Of a DNA stretch of 64,000 bases, positions 11,747-21,988 are shown piece by piece (the first letter of the stretch is position 1; each line of letters opens with the position of its first letter). Made by a program: the position numbers and the translations under genes. Below the pieces are notes generated by a model. That model had not been told where the DNA came from, made no database searches, and saw only the letters and a list, made by a program, of their open reading frames with translations. The stretch comes from Leclercia sp. LSNIH1 (lineage in GTDB: Bacteria; Pseudomonadota; Gammaproteobacteria; Enterobacterales; Enterobacteriaceae), in contig NZ_CP026167.1 in assembly GCF_002902985.1 (NCBI RefSeq), positions 4,402,001 to 4,466,000 on the forward strand. Reading direction: 5' to 3'.

Positions 11747-13708
11747 TTAATGTTCGGTGGGAGAATCGACCCCAAGCCAGTCGGCGATCCCCAGGGCGGC
11801 GTGTCGCCCTTCCGCCATCGCCGTTACCACCAGATCGGCTCCCCGCACCGCGTCGCCACCGGCAAATATCTGCGGGTTGCTGGTCTGGTAGCGATAGCGC
11901 GATTCCACGCTTGCCGCAATCCTGCCCCAGTCATCCACCTCAACCCCCTGCGCCTGTAGCCAGGGCATCGCATGCGGGTTAAAGCCAAAGGCCATAATCA
12001 CCGCCCCGGCAGGCATCACAAACTCGCTGCCCTCGATGGGCTCCGGGCGACGGCGTCCCTGCGCATCCGGCTCACCCAGCCGGGTGCGCAGCAGGCGGAT
12101 GCCGTTGACCCGCCCGGCGTCATCGAGAGTGAGCTCTACCGGCTGGACGTTAAACTCAAAGGTCGCGCCCTCTTCTCTGGCGTTTTTAACCTCTTTTTTC
12201 GAGCCCGGCATATTGGCCTCATCCCGGCGATAGGCGCAGGTGACATTCGCCGCTCCGTGGCGCAGGGCGGTGCGCACACAGTCCATCGCCGTATCGCCGC
12301 CGCCCAGCACCACGACGTTGAGTCCGGCGGTATCGACAAAGGGCTCTTCCACCGACGGCGGCAGCCCCATCAGCTGACGAGTGTTGCCCACCAGGAACGG
12401 CAGCGCATCGTAAACGCCCGGCGCATCTTCGTTGGGAATACCCGCTTTCATTGAGCGATAGGTCCCCACCCCAACAAAGAGGGCATCGTACTCGCTGAGC
12501 AGCTGCGCCAGCGGGATATCTTTACCCACCTCGCAGTTCAGTTCGAAGCGGATGCCCATGGCGGTGAAGATCTCCCGACGGCGGGCCAGCAGGGATTTAT
12601 CCAGCTTAAAGGCCGGAATACCGAAGGTGAGCAGGCCGCCGATTTCCGGGTGGCGGTCAAAGACCGTGACGCTGACGCCGCGACGGATCAACGCGTCAGC
12701 GCACGCCAGCCCGGCGGGTCCGGCGCCGATGATGGCCACCTGCTTATTGACCGGCGTAACGTGGCTCAGATCCGGTCGCCAGCCTTTCGCCAGCGCCTGG
12801 TCGGAGATATAGCGTTCGATGTTGCCAATGGTCACCGACCCGGCCACGTCGCGCACCGTGCAGGCGCCCTCGCACAGTTTGTCCTGCGGGCAGACCCGGC
12901 CTGTTATCTCCGGCAGGCAGTTGGTCTGGTGAGAGAGCTCGACCGCCCCAGCGATATCCCCCGCTTTCACCCGTTCGATCCACTGGGGGATATGATTGTG
13001 CAGCGGGCAGGTCCATTCGCATACCGAGTGCTCGCCGCAGGTAAGGCATCGGTCGGCTTCCCGCTTCGCCTGCGCCGGACGGAACGGCAGATAGATTTCG
13101 TTGAAATTACCCGCCCGCGCCTCAGGGGTGAGCTTATCCGGCTCGCCACGCGCGGGCGTAGCTTCCAGCTGCTCGCGTTTGCTACCTGTTCTGGTCACGC
13201 TCGCCGCCCGGGTCTGCCACGGCTGGGCCTCATGGCGCGCCGTGCGCAGTTGCCGGGCGCGAGCCAGCTGGTTCAGGTTATCGGGCGTCACCAACGACAG
13301 GGCATCCGCCGGGCAGTTCGCCACACAGGCGGGCCCCTGCGGACGCTCAAGGCAGAGATCGCACTTCTGAGCGGTAGCCGCCAGCGGTGTAGTGACAATC
13401 TCGATGGTGCCAAACGGGCAGGCAACCACACAGGCTTTACAGCCGATACATTTGCGCTGATCCACCTGTACACTGTCATGCATGCGGCTGATGGCCCCGT
13501 TCGGGCAGCTCTGGGCGCAGGGGGCGTTTTCACAGTGGTGGCAGGTTACGGCGCTCTGTTTAGTGCCCTCTTTGACCACGGTGATGCGCGGGGTAAAATG
13601 GCGCTGGCTGAGGGCATGTTGCTCATTATTATGTGCCATGACGCAAGCGACCTCGCAGGCATAGCATCCAATACATTGCTGGCTATTTGCCATAATAAAA
13701 CGGTTCAT
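11747..13708 (-). CDS. aegA: Iron-sulfur oxidoreductase AegA
   Basis: A 653-residue fusion of an N-terminal ferredoxin-like part with a GltD-type NAD(P)H-dependent oxidoreductase. The first about 170 residues carry four-Cys clusters ([45 protein letters not shown]). Next come the GltB-type Cys cluster ([14 protein letters not shown]) and the FAD and NAD(P) Rossmann motifs ([21 protein letters not shown]). E. coli AegA has been linked to anaerobic metabolism and urate degradation. It diverges from narQ across about 197 bases; no convincing FNR or NarP site was seen there. Confidence 0.93.
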   Translation of the reverse strand: MNRFIMANSQQCIGCYACEVACVMAHNNEQHALSQRHFTPRITVVKEGTKQSAVTCHHCENAPCAQSCPNGAISRMHDSVQVDQRKCIGCKACVVACPFGTIEIVTTPLAATAQKCDLCLERPQGPACVANCPADALSLVTPDNLNQLARARQLRTARHEAQPWQTRAASVTRTGSKREQLEATPARGEPDKLTPEARAGNFNEIYLPFRPAQAKREADRCLTCGEHSVCEWTCPLHNHIPQWIERVKAGDIAGAVELSHQTNCLPEITGRVCPQDKLCEGACTVRDVAGSVTIGNIERYISDQALAKGWRPDLSHVTPVNKQVAIIGAGPAGLACADALIRRGVSVTVFDRHPEIGGLLTFGIPAFKLDKSLLARRREIFTAMGIRFELNCEVGKDIPLAQLLSEYDALFVGVGTYRSMKAGIPNEDAPGVYDALPFLVGNTRQLMGLPPSVEEPFVDTAGLNVVVLGGGDTAMDCVRTALRHGAANVTCAYRRDEANMPGSKKEVKNAREEGATFEFNVQPVELTLDDAGRVNGIRLLRTRLGEPDAQGRRRPEPIEGSEFVMPAGAVIMAFGFNPHAMPWLQAQGVEVDDWGRIAASVESRYRYQTSNPQIFAGGDAVRGADLVVTAMAEGRHAALGIADWLGVDSPTEH

Positions 13709-13905
13709 GACGGTTCCCTTGCTGGCCCTGATAACCTTATTCTTTTAACGGAATAGTGTATTTACCCACCGCAACGGTAACAGGCAATGTTCATTTGCCC
13801 AGGAACGGAAAATATTTCGCCTGAACCTGTATCAGATCAATTTATTTCAGCGCGGGTGAAATTACGTTTCATTCCCCAGCACAAATGCTTATCAGGACGC
13901 GACCG

Positions 13906-15600
13906 GTGAGAGTTAAACAACCTGTTTCACGCAGCCTTGCCCGGGCCTTTTTCTCCATCATTGCCCTGTCGCTGCTCACCAGCGCGATTGCGCTGTTTAC
14001 TCTCGCCAGCGGCCAGCGTGATGCTGAAGCCATCAACCTGGCCGGTTCGTTACGGATGCAGAGCTATCGCCTGGGTTACGACATCCAGCGGGGCAGCGTC
14101 GACCTGGTGCCTCATCGCCGGATCTGGCAACAAACCCTGGATGCCCCTGCCCTGCAAACCCTGAACAGCTGGTATGTCCCGGACGAGGTTAAGCAGCACT
14201 ATCGCCAGCTGCAGATCCGGTGGCAGGCGGTGGATCAGAAACTCGCTCAGGGTGATTACGCCTGGTATCAGGCGCAGATGGACGAGTATGTGGCGCGTAT
14301 CGACGCCTTTGTCCTCTCCCTGCAGCACTATGCCGAACGTAAGATCACCCTGGTCTTCGCCATCTCCTTTGCCGGTGGGGCCAGTATTTTTCTGCTGGTG
14401 TTTGTCACCCTCCGCCGCATCCGCCAGCAGGTTGTCGCCCCGCTCAATCACCTGGTCACCTCCAGTTTGCGCATTGAACAAGGTCATTTTGATACCCCGG
14501 TGCCGAATACCGATCTCTCCAATGAGCTTGGCCTGCTCTCCCGCACCTTTAACCATATGTCGGCGGAGCTGCACACCCTCTACCGCTCGCTGGAGATTTC
14601 GGTTGAAGAGAAGACGCACCACCTGCACGAAGCCCACCAGCAGCTGGAGATGCTGTTTACCTGCTCCCAGGCGTTGAACACCGACAAGATTGACAGTCAC
14701 TGCTTCCGCCACATCCTGCACATTGTTTGCGAATATACCGGGATCACGTATCTGGCCCTGCACACCAGCGACGGCTGGCAGATGCAGGAGGGTGAAGCCG
14801 CACTGCATCTCGACACCCAGGTGCTGCCGGTAGTGATGATGGAGACCCGCTTCGGTGAGCTGCGCTGGCAAAGCGCGCAGCGCCCCGTCCCGATGCCGCT
14901 GATGAAAAGCGTGGCGACGATGCTTGGCCGCGGCCTCTTTTCCAACCAGGCGCAGAAGCACTATCACCAGCTGCTGTTGATGGAGGAGCGCGCCACTATT
15001 GCCCGTGAACTGCATGATTCGCTGGCGCAAGTGCTCTCTTATCTGCGGATCCAGCTGACGCTGCTCAAACATGCGGTGCCGGAAGAAAACGAAACGGCGC
15101 AGGGGATCATTACCGATTTTTCCCAGGCGCTGAATGCCGCCTACCGCCAGCTGCGCGAGCTGCTTACCACCTTCCGCCTGACGCTGAACCAGGCCAATCT
15201 GCCGGCTGCGTTGCAGGAGATGCTGGATGACTTACAAAAACAGACCGCTGCGCGGCTGACTCTCGACTGCCAGCTTTCGTCTCTGGCGCTGGATGCACAG
15301 ATGCAGGTCCACCTGTTGCAGATTGTCCGGGAGGCGGTACTGAACGCCATCAAGCATGCGCAGGCCAGCGACATCACGGTCTGCTGTATCACCGCCCCGG
15401 ATGGCAAGCACACGGTGACAATTTGCGACAACGGCATCGGCATTGGTGATGCCAGCGAACCTCCGGGCCACTACGGTCTGAACATTATGCGTGAACGTGC
15501 CGACCGGCTGGGGGGAACCCTGAGCTTCTCACAGCCGCCAGCTGGCGGTACCCAGGTCAGCGTGCGCTTTTGTTCTTCGACCGCAACCGAGGGTAAATAA
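13906..15600 (+). CDS. narQ: Nitrate/nitrite sensor histidine kinase NarQ
   Basis: Inner-membrane sensor that phosphorylates NarL and NarP in response to nitrate and nitrite. From the GTG at 13906 it has 564 residues. Order: TM1 (about 12-34), periplasmic domain with the ligand-binding P-box AGSLRMQSYRLGYD, TM2 (about 146-168), HAMP, a GAF-like region, a HisKA_3 dimerisation motif with phospho-acceptor His in IARELHDSLAQ, and a HATPase with DNGIGIG. The GTG is preferred to the ATG at 13885: AGGA lies eight bases before it and the product then aligns with the E. coli N-terminus. Confidence 0.94.
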   Translation: MRVKQPVSRSLARAFFSIIALSLLTSAIALFTLASGQRDAEAINLAGSLRMQSYRLGYDIQRGSVDLVPHRRIWQQTLDAPALQTLNSWYVPDEVKQHYRQLQIRWQAVDQKLAQGDYAWYQAQMDEYVARIDAFVLSLQHYAERKITLVFAISFAGGASIFLLVFVTLRRIRQQVVAPLNHLVTSSLRIEQGHFDTPVPNTDLSNELGLLSRTFNHMSAELHTLYRSLEISVEEKTHHLHEAHQQLEMLFTCSQALNTDKIDSHCFRHILHIVCEYTGITYLALHTSDGWQMQEGEAALHLDTQVLPVVMMETRFGELRWQSAQRPVPMPLMKSVATMLGRGLFSNQAQKHYHQLLLMEERATIARELHDSLAQVLSYLRIQLTLLKHAVPEENETAQGIITDFSQALNAAYRQLRELLTTFRLTLNQANLPAALQEMLDDLQKQTAARLTLDCQLSSLALDAQMQVHLLQIVREAVLNAIKHAQASDITVCCITAPDGKHTVTICDNGIGIGDASEPPGHYGLNIMRERADRLGGTLSFSQPPAGGTQVSVRFCSSTATEGK

Positions 15601-15608
15601 CGGTAAAA

Positions 15609-15628
15609 ACAGGCGGGGGATCGCCTGT
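15609..15628 (+). other. Hairpin after narQ
   Basis: ACAGGCG and CGCCTGT form a 7-base stem a few bases after the narQ stop. No T-run follows, so it is at most a weak or Rho-assisted terminator. Confidence 0.35.
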
Positions 15629-15679
15629 CAGCCACGCAGATGAACAATACTCACCGCTGCACCAGGGCGATGGCGCGGA

Positions 15680-15729
<50 letters not shown>

Positions 15730-15799
15730 TCCCCCTTGCCGCTAGAGTGAAGCGGGCTATCTACAATGACGACGCGCAGCAAAACGAGGTCCTATTTTA

Positions 15800-18700
15800 A
15801 TGGCGAATTTTTTCATCGATCGCCCCATTTTTGCCTGGGTGCTGGCAATTTTATTGTGCCTGACCGGCACGCTGGCTATTTTTTCTCTCCCTGTTGAGCA
15901 GTACCCGGATCTGGCCCCACCTAACGTGCGGATCACGGCTAACTATCCGGGGGCATCCGCACAAACTCTGGAGAACACCGTTACCCAGGTGATTGAACAG
16001 AATATGACGGGCCTCGACAACCTGATGTACATGTCCTCCCAGAGCAGCGCCACCGGCCAGGCGTCGATAACGCTCAGCTTTACCGCGGGCGCCGACCCGG
16101 ATGAAGCGGTGCAGCAGGTGCAAAACCAGCTTCAGTCAGCCTTGCGTAAGCTGCCGCAGGCGGTGCAAAACCAGGGCGTGACGGTGCGTAAAACCGGCGA
16201 TACCAACATCCTGACCATCGCCTTTGTCTCCACTGACGGTTCAATGGATAAGCAGGATATCGCCGACTATGTCGCCAGTAATATTCAGGATCCGCTGAGC
16301 CGTATCAACGGCGTGGGGGATATCGACGCCTACGGGTCGCAGTACTCCATGCGCATCTGGCTCGACCCGGCGAAGCTCAACAGCTTCCAGATGACCGCGA
16401 AAGATGTCACCGACGCCATTGAATCGCAGAACGCCCAGATTGCGGTGGGTCAGTTGGGGGGCACGCCGTCCGTGGATAAACAGGCACTGAATGCCACCAT
16501 TAACTCCCAGTCGCTGTTGCAAACGCCCCAGCAGTTCCGCGACATCACCCTGCGTGTCAATCAGGATGGCTCCGAGGTGCGCCTGGGGGATGTCGCCACC
16601 GTGGAGATGGGGGCCGAGAAGTATGATTACCTGAGCCGCTTTAACGGCAAGGCGGCCTCCGGGCTGGGGGTTAAGCTGGCTTCCGGCGCCAACGAGATGG
16701 CCACCGCAGAACGGGTTATCGACCGTCTCGACGAGCTGTCGCACTACTTCCCGCACGGGCTGGAGTACAAAATCGCCTACGAGACCACCTCGTTCGTGAA
16801 GGCTTCTATTGAGGATGTGGTGAAAACCCTGCTCGAAGCCATCGCGCTGGTGTTTTTAGTCATGTACCTGTTCCTGCAAAACTTCCGCGCAACATTAATC
16901 CCCACCATCGCCGTTCCGGTAGTGTTGATGGGCACCTTCACGGTGCTCTACGCCTTTGGCTACAGCATCAACACCCTTACCATGTTTGCGATGGTGCTGG
17001 CGATAGGCCTGCTGGTGGATGATGCCATCGTGGTGGTGGAGAACGTTGAACGTATCATGAGCGAAGAGGGACTCTCGCCCCGGGAAGCGACGCGTAAATC
17101 GATGAAGCAAATCCAGGGCGCGCTGGTGGGTATCGCCATGGTGTTATCGGCGGTATTTGTGCCGATGGCCTTCTTTGGCGGTACCACCGGGGCGATCTAC
17201 CGCCAGTTCTCAATCACCATCGTGGCGGCGATGGTGCTGTCGGTGCTGGTGGCGATGATCCTCACTCCGGCGCTGTGCGCCACCCTGCTTAAACCTCTGC
17301 ATAAGGGGGAGCAACACGGTCAGAAAGGCTTCTTTGGCTGGTTCAACCGCATGTTTAACCGCAACGCGGCGCGCTATGAAGCGGGTGTGGGAGGGGTTCT
17401 GCATCGCAGTCTGCGCTGGATGCTGATCTACATTCTGCTGCTGGGGGGCATGGTTTTCATGTTCCTGCGGCTGCCCACCTCGTTCCTGCCGCTTGAAGAC
17501 CGGGGCATGTTTATTACCTCCGTGCAGTTACCGAGCGGCTCGACCCAGCAGCAGACTCTGAAGGTAGTGCAGCAGGTGGAGTCGTACTTCTTTAATCAGG
17601 AGAAAGACAACGTGCTGTCGGTCTTTGCCACCGTCGGCTCCGGCCCGGGCGGGAACGGACAGAACGTGGCGCGTATGTTTGTCCGTCTGAAAGACTGGGA
17701 TGAGCGCGATGCCACAACCGGCAGCTCGTTTGCCATTATCGAGCGCGCCACCAAAGCCTTCAGCCGCATTAAAGAGGCGCGGGTCTTTGCCAGCAGCCCA
17801 CCCGCCATCAGCGGGCTCGGCAGTTCGGCGGGCTTTGATATGGAGCTGCAGGATCACGCCGGGGCCGGACATGATGCGCTGATGGCCGCCCGCGACCGTC
17901 TGCTGGAGCTGGCCGGAGAAGAACCTTCCCTGACCCGCGTGCGTCACAACGGTCTGGACGATAGCCCGCAGATGCAGATCGATATCGATCAGCGTAAAGC
18001 CCAGGCGCTGGGCGTCTCCATCGATGATATCAACGACACCCTGCAAACCGCGTGGGGTTCGAGCTACGTGAACGACTTTATGGATCGTGGCCGCGTGAAA
18101 AAGGTCTACGTGCAGGCGGCGGCCAAATACCGCATGTTGCCGGACGATATCAACCTGTGGTACGTGCGCAATAAAGAGGGCGGCATGGTGCCCTTCTCGG
18201 CCTTTGCCACCTCGCGCTGGGAGACGGGCTCGCCGCGCCTGGAGCGCTACAACGGCTACGCCGCGGTGGAGATTGTCGGTGAAGCCGCGCCGGGCGTCAG
18301 TACCGGAACCGCGATGGATGTGATGGAAAATCTGGTGCGGCAGCTGCCTGCCGGATTTGGTCTCGAGTGGACCGCCATGTCCTATCAGGAACGCCTCTCG
18401 GGAGCCCAGGCTCCGGCGCTGTATGCCCTGTCGCTGCTGGTGGTATTCCTCTGTCTGGCCGCGCTGTATGAGAGCTGGTCGGTGCCATTCTCGGTGATGC
18501 TGGTGGTGCCGCTGGGGGTTATCGGCGCCCTGCTCGCCACCTGGATGCGCGGCCTGGAAAATGATGTCTATTTCCAGGTAGGGCTGTTAACGGTCATCGG
18601 TCTGTCGGCGAAGAACGCCATTCTGATTGTCGAGTTCGCCAACGAGATGAATGAAAAAGGTCAGGAGCTGATGGCCGCCACCCTGGAAGCCTGTCGCCAG

Positions 18701-18913
18701 CGCCTGCGCCCCATCCTGATGACCTCGCTGGCGTTTGTGTTTGGCGTTCTGCCGATGGCCACCAGCTCTGGCGCGGGCTCCAGCAGTCAGCATGCGGTGG
18801 GTACCGGGGTGATGGGCGGGATGATTTCGGCCACTGTTCTCGCCATTTACTTTGTTCCGCTGTTCTTTGTTCTGGTACGGCGACGTTTTCCGTTAAAGGA
18901 AAAACAGAAATAA
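15800..18913 (+). CDS. acrD: RND multidrug efflux transporter AcrD
   Basis: A 1037-residue inner-membrane proton-driven pump of the HAE1 RND family. In E. coli it works with AcrA and TolC to export aminoglycosides, bile acids and other amphiphiles. It shows the N-terminal helix [17 protein letters not shown], two large periplasmic loops, and TM4 with the proton-relay Asp pair ([17 protein letters not shown] near residue 400). TM10 carries the conserved Lys in [14 protein letters not shown]. AcrD is preferred over AcrB because of overall sequence and because the narQ-acrD-ypfM context is that of E. coli. No acrA-like partner is adjacent, which is normal for AcrD. Intact. Confidence 0.96.
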   Translation: MANFFIDRPIFAWVLAILLCLTGTLAIFSLPVEQYPDLAPPNVRITANYPGASAQTLENTVTQVIEQNMTGLDNLMYMSSQSSATGQASITLSFTAGADPDEAVQQVQNQLQSALRKLPQAVQNQGVTVRKTGDTNILTIAFVSTDGSMDKQDIADYVASNIQDPLSRINGVGDIDAYGSQYSMRIWLDPAKLNSFQMTAKDVTDAIESQNAQIAVGQLGGTPSVDKQALNATINSQSLLQTPQQFRDITLRVNQDGSEVRLGDVATVEMGAEKYDYLSRFNGKAASGLGVKLASGANEMATAERVIDRLDELSHYFPHGLEYKIAYETTSFVKASIEDVVKTLLEAIALVFLVMYLFLQNFRATLIPTIAVPVVLMGTFTVLYAFGYSINTLTMFAMVLAIGLLVDDAIVVVENVERIMSEEGLSPREATRKSMKQIQGALVGIAMVLSAVFVPMAFFGGTTGAIYRQFSITIVAAMVLSVLVAMILTPALCATLLKPLHKGEQHGQKGFFGWFNRMFNRNAARYEAGVGGVLHRSLRWMLIYILLLGGMVFMFLRLPTSFLPLEDRGMFITSVQLPSGSTQQQTLKVVQQVESYFFNQEKDNVLSVFATVGSGPGGNGQNVARMFVRLKDWDERDATTGSSFAIIERATKAFSRIKEARVFASSPPAISGLGSSAGFDMELQDHAGAGHDALMAARDRLLELAGEEPSLTRVRHNGLDDSPQMQIDIDQRKAQALGVSIDDINDTLQTAWGSSYVNDFMDRGRVKKVYVQAAAKYRMLPDDINLWYVRNKEGGMVPFSAFATSRWETGSPRLERYNGYAAVEIVGEAAPGVSTGTAMDVMENLVRQLPAGFGLEWTAMSYQERLSGAQAPALYALSLLVVFLCLAALYESWSVPFSVMLVVPLGVIGALLATWMRGLENDVYFQVGLLTVIGLSAKNAILIVEFANEMNEKGQELMAATLEACRQRLRPILMTSLAFVFGVLPMATSSGAGSSSQHAVGTGVMGGMISATVLAIYFVPLFFVLVRRRFPLKEKQK

Positions 18914-18925
18914 GATCTTGATAAT

Positions 18926-18956
18926 AAAAAAGGCGTCCTGACCGGCCGCCTTTTTT
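18926..18956 (+). terminator. Intrinsic terminator of acrD
   Basis: A GGCG/CGCC stem with flanking A6 and T6 tracts that also pair, 13 bases after the acrD stop. The symmetrical A and T runs would let it work in both directions, so it may also serve ypfM. Confidence 0.85.
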
Positions 18957-19020
18957 GTGTGTTAATTTTCACACTTTTATTATTTAGAAAATTAAGTGCT
19001 CTTGCGTTACTTGCTGAATG

Positions 19021-19080
19021 TCATTTACGAAGCATGCCTTCGATAAAATCTTTCCAGTTCCCCAGTTCACGTTCAATCAT
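19021..19080 (-). CDS. ypfM: Small protein YpfM (19 residues)
   Basis: A 19-residue ORF, MIERELGNWKDFIEGMLRK, differing at one position (Gly15 for Val) from E. coli YpfM, a small protein whose expression was shown experimentally. AGAGGT lies about 3-8 bases before the ATG as its ribosome site. It lies between acrD and yffB, exactly as in E. coli. The sequence forms an amphipathic, charged helix with no signal or membrane segment. Its function is unknown. Conservation of nearly all residues in a different genus supports it as a real gene. Confidence 0.85.
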   Translation of the reverse strand: MIERELGNWKDFIEGMLRK

Positions 19081-19469
19081 AACTACCTCTCTTATTATTA
19101 TCGGCCATTCTACGAGAATATATCATCATTGTGAAGAGTTTTTAATCAGTGATACTGCTCTACCCCCGTTGGTACGACTGGCTTGTAGATACTATGGGCT
19201 CTTCGCGTTAAATTTTATGTGACCAACTGCAATATTTTGAAATAACCTTAATCAGGGCCGGGAAAATAACTTTGTAGCTGTTCTTAAATGCATTTTTGGC
19301 TATCAGCGCTCTATGCAATAAAGATGAAATTATATTCAGGACTTAAGTGCAATTTGTCACGCTGCTGAATATTCAATAAGGTAATAAAACAAATGTGTTA
19401 TATTTCCACAAACGTTTACTCATCGAAATTACTGAGCAACTGACCACTTTTAAGACAAAAGGATTCACC
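19081..19469. other. 389-base AT-rich intergenic region
   Basis: The gap between divergent ypfM and yffB holds no ORF, tRNA or obvious terminator. It should contain both promoters. An AAGGA ribosome site for yffB lies just before 19470. A structured small RNA was considered but no strong hairpin plus T-run was found. Confidence 0.6.
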
Positions 19470-19826
19470 ATGATCACCCTGTATGGCATTAAAAATTGCG
19501 ACACCATTAAAAAAGCCCGCCGCTGGCTGGAGCACAACAACATTGAGTACCGTTTTCACGACTATCGCGCCGACGGTATTGATGCTGATTTGATGCAGAA
19601 ATTTATTGCTGAGCTCGGCTGGGAGGCGCTGCTCAACACGCGCGGCACCACCTGGCGCAAACTGGATGAAAGTGTGCGGGCCAGCATCAACAATGCCGAC
19701 AGCGCAGCCGCATTAATGGTGGAAATGCCCGCAATCATCAAACGCCCATTGCTCTGGGCGCCCGGTAAGCCTATGCTGCTGGGTTTCAACGAAAATCAAT
19801 ACCAAACCTATTTTATTGAGGTGTAG
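19470..19826 (+). CDS. yffB: ArsC/Spx-family protein YffB
   Basis: A 118-residue thioredoxin-fold protein of the arsenate reductase/Spx family, the same length as E. coli YffB. A single N-terminal Cys10 lies in [13 protein letters not shown]; the classical CXXC is absent, and the arsenate-binding Arg residues of true ArsC are not all evident, so arsenate reduction is doubtful. A glutathione-linked role has been suggested for the family. The frame is open upstream to 19395, but homology and AAGGA fix the start at 19470. dapE begins three bases after the stop. Confidence 0.92.
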   Translation: MITLYGIKNCDTIKKARRWLEHNNIEYRFHDYRADGIDADLMQKFIAELGWEALLNTRGTTWRKLDESVRASINNADSAAALMVEMPAIIKRPLLWAPGKPMLLGFNENQYQTYFIEV

Positions 19827-19829
19827 TCT

Positions 19830-20957
19830 ATGTCATGCCCGGTCATTGAGCTGACTCAGCAGCTTATTCGCCGCCCCTCCCTGAGCCCTGATGATGCGGG
19901 TTGTCAGGCTCTGATGATCGAACGCCTGCGGGCGATTGGTTTTACCGTCGAACCGATGGATTTTGGCGACACGCAAAATTTCTGGGCCTGGCGCGGCCAG
20001 GGTGAAACCCTGGCATTTGCCGGACATACCGATGTGGTACCCGCCGGTGATGCCGATCGCTGGATCAACCCTCCTTTCGAACCGACCATCCGCGACGGCA
20101 TGCTCTTTGGTCGTGGCGCGGCAGATATGAAAGGATCGCTGGCAGCGATGGTGGTTGCCGCCGAACGTTTCGTGGCGCAATACCCGAACCATAAAGGCCG
20201 CCTGGCGTTTTTAATCACCTCTGATGAAGAGGCCAGCGCTAAAAACGGCACCGTGAAGGTGGTTGAAACGCTGATGGCCCGTAATGAACGTCTGGATTAC
20301 TGCCTGGTGGGCGAGCCGTCCAGCACCGAAATGGTGGGCGACGTGGTGAAAAATGGCCGTCGCGGCTCTATCACCTGCAACCTGACCATTCACGGTGTCC
20401 AGGGTCACGTGGCTTATCCGCATCTGGCCGATAACCCGGTGCACCGCGCCGCGCCGATGCTCGAGGAACTGGTTGGCATTGAGTGGGATAAAGGCAATGA
20501 ATATTTCCCGCCGACCAGCATGCAGATCGCCAACATTCAGGCCGGTACCGGCAGCAACAACGTGATCCCTGGCGATCTGTTTGTGCAGTTCAACTTCCGC
20601 TTCAGCACCGAGCTGACGGATGAGATGATCAAAGCCCGCGTCGTGGCCCTGCTGGAGAAACACCAGCTGCGCTACAGCATCGACTGGTGGCTTTCGGGCC
20701 AGCCGTTCCTGACCGGGCGCGGCAAACTGGTGGATGCGGTGGTTAACGCCATCGCGCACTATAATGAAATTAAACCGCAACTGCTGACCACAGGCGGTAC
20801 CTCTGACGGGCGCTTTATTGCCCGCATGGGTGCACAGGTGGTCGAACTTGGGCCGGCGAATGCCACGATTCATAAAATCAATGAATGCGTGAATGCCGCT
20901 GATTTGCAACTGCTGGCCCGTATGTATCAACGTATCATGGAGCAACTTGTCGCCTGA
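19830..20957 (+). CDS. dapE: Succinyl-diaminopimelate desuccinylase
   Basis: Dinuclear zinc M20-family hydrolase that releases succinate from N-succinyl-L,L-diaminopimelate, the step giving L,L-DAP for lysine and peptidoglycan. The 375 residues equal E. coli DapE. Metal-ligand motifs are [11 protein letters not shown] near residue 64, [13 protein letters not shown] near residue 97, and the catalytic Glu in [11 protein letters not shown] near residue 134; the last His ligand is in NATIHKINE. It lies between yffB and ypfN in an apparent operon. Confidence 0.97.
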   Translation: MSCPVIELTQQLIRRPSLSPDDAGCQALMIERLRAIGFTVEPMDFGDTQNFWAWRGQGETLAFAGHTDVVPAGDADRWINPPFEPTIRDGMLFGRGAADMKGSLAAMVVAAERFVAQYPNHKGRLAFLITSDEEASAKNGTVKVVETLMARNERLDYCLVGEPSSTEMVGDVVKNGRRGSITCNLTIHGVQGHVAYPHLADNPVHRAAPMLEELVGIEWDKGNEYFPPTSMQIANIQAGTGSNNVIPGDLFVQFNFRFSTELTDEMIKARVVALLEKHQLRYSIDWWLSGQPFLTGRGKLVDAVVNAIAHYNEIKPQLLTTGGTSDGRFIARMGAQVVELGPANATIHKINECVNAADLQLLARMYQRIMEQLVA

Positions 20958-20983
20958 CGGTTGCCCCAAAGAAGGATAAGCGA

Positions 20984-21181
20984 ATGGACTGGCTGGCTAA
21001 ATACTGGTGGATCCTGGTACTGGTTTTTCTGGTAGGCGTACTGCTGAATGTGATCAAGGATCTCAAGCGCGTTGACCATAAGAAATTCCTCGCCAACAAA
21101 CCTGAACTCCCCCCACATCGTGACTTTAACGACAAGTGGGATGATGAAGACGACTGGCCGAAGAAAGACCAGAAGAAGTAA
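20984..21181 (+). CDS. ypfN: Small membrane protein YpfN
   Basis: A 65-residue protein with one N-terminal transmembrane helix (about residues 6-23, [17 protein letters not shown]) and a strongly charged C-terminal tail rich in Asp, Lys and Trp. It corresponds to YpfN (UPF0370) of E. coli. AAGGA lies just before the ATG, 26 bases after dapE, so it is cotranscribed with dapE. Function unknown. Confidence 0.9.
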   Translation: MDWLAKYWWILVLVFLVGVLLNVIKDLKRVDHKKFLANKPELPPHRDFNDKWDDEDDWPKKDQKK

Positions 21182-21188
21182 TGCCTGC

Positions 21189-21212
21189 CCCTCTCCCCCG
21201 GCGGGGAGAGGG
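21189..21212. terminator. Perfect GC-rich hairpin between ypfN and ypfH
   Basis: CCCTCTCCCC pairs with GGGGAGAGGG around a CGGC loop: a perfect 10-base stem in the convergent gap. No T-run follows on either strand. Similar CCCTCTCCC hairpins recur in enterobacterial intergenic regions, so it is either a repeat family member or a bidirectional 3' stabiliser. Confidence 0.55.
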
Positions 21213-21219
21213 TTATCCG

Positions 21220-21915
21220 CTAAAAGAACTCCACGATGTCGTCATCATTGGGCTTGCCGCCGCTGAGCGCTTCATCGAAGTAACGTTTCGGCACGGTAAA
21301 ACGCAGGTGATCCAGCGCAAACTGCATGCTGCGATCGTCAATGGCGTGCCCCAGATCGTCGACAATATCCAGCGTCACATCACCGCCCGCGCGGATCAGC
21401 GCCTCCTGGGCAGCAACCGCATGGGAGAGCTCAATCACGCGATCGTCCCCGCCGTGGATCAGATGAATAGTGGTTCTGGTGGTCGCCTGTCCGGGCAAGG
21501 TCGCATAGCGGCCATTAAAAGCAATTACCCGCGAGACCAGGCCTGGCTCCGCTTTTATGCTCTCCAGCGCCATAATCGCTCCCTGGGAAAAACCGATCAA
21601 CGCCGTGGCATCCGCCTTCACACCGCTTTGCTGCTGCCAGTAACGCACCGTTTCGACAAAGGCCGGCATGATGGCATCCACGCGCTCCTGACGGCTCTCT
21701 TCGGTCACGCCCTGCACGGAAAACCACTGACGGCCGTTCGGGCCGCAAGGCTCCGGAGCGCCCACGCTCACCACAAGCGCGTCAGGAAACAGGGGTGCAA
21801 ACCAGCGGCCAATCTCCCCCATATTGACCGGGTTGTCGCCAACGCCATGAAACAGCAGCAAAAGCTGTTTGGCTGGCATAGCGGGGCTCTGGACAACAAA
21901 ATGGTCATGTTTCAT
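21220..21915 (-). CDS. ypfH: Carboxylesterase YpfH
   Basis: A 231-residue alpha/beta hydrolase of the phospholipase/carboxylesterase family, matching E. coli YpfH, which has esterase activity on palmitoyl-CoA and p-nitrophenyl esters. The nucleophile Ser is in GFSQGAIMA near residue 122, with acid Asp in GGDDRVI and catalytic His in DLGHAID. There is no signal peptide, so it is cytoplasmic. Convergent with dapE-ypfN and transcribed alone. Confidence 0.92.
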   Translation of the reverse strand: MKHDHFVVQSPAMPAKQLLLLFHGVGDNPVNMGEIGRWFAPLFPDALVVSVGAPEPCGPNGRQWFSVQGVTEESRQERVDAIMPAFVETVRYWQQQSGVKADATALIGFSQGAIMALESIKAEPGLVSRVIAFNGRYATLPGQATTRTTIHLIHGGDDRVIELSHAVAAQEALIRAGGDVTLDIVDDLGHAIDDRSMQFALDHLRFTVPKRYFDEALSGGKPNDDDIVEFF

Positions 21916-21988
21916 GGCAGTCTCCTTAATGGGTAAGCGGGATTCTACGCCTGACAGGCAGAATGAACATGCCAGTTTACTGATGAAG

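Noticed and set aside
13709..13905. FNR or NarP/NarL site between aegA and narQ
   Set aside because: Only half-sites (ATCAGATCAA) were found; the second half does not match.
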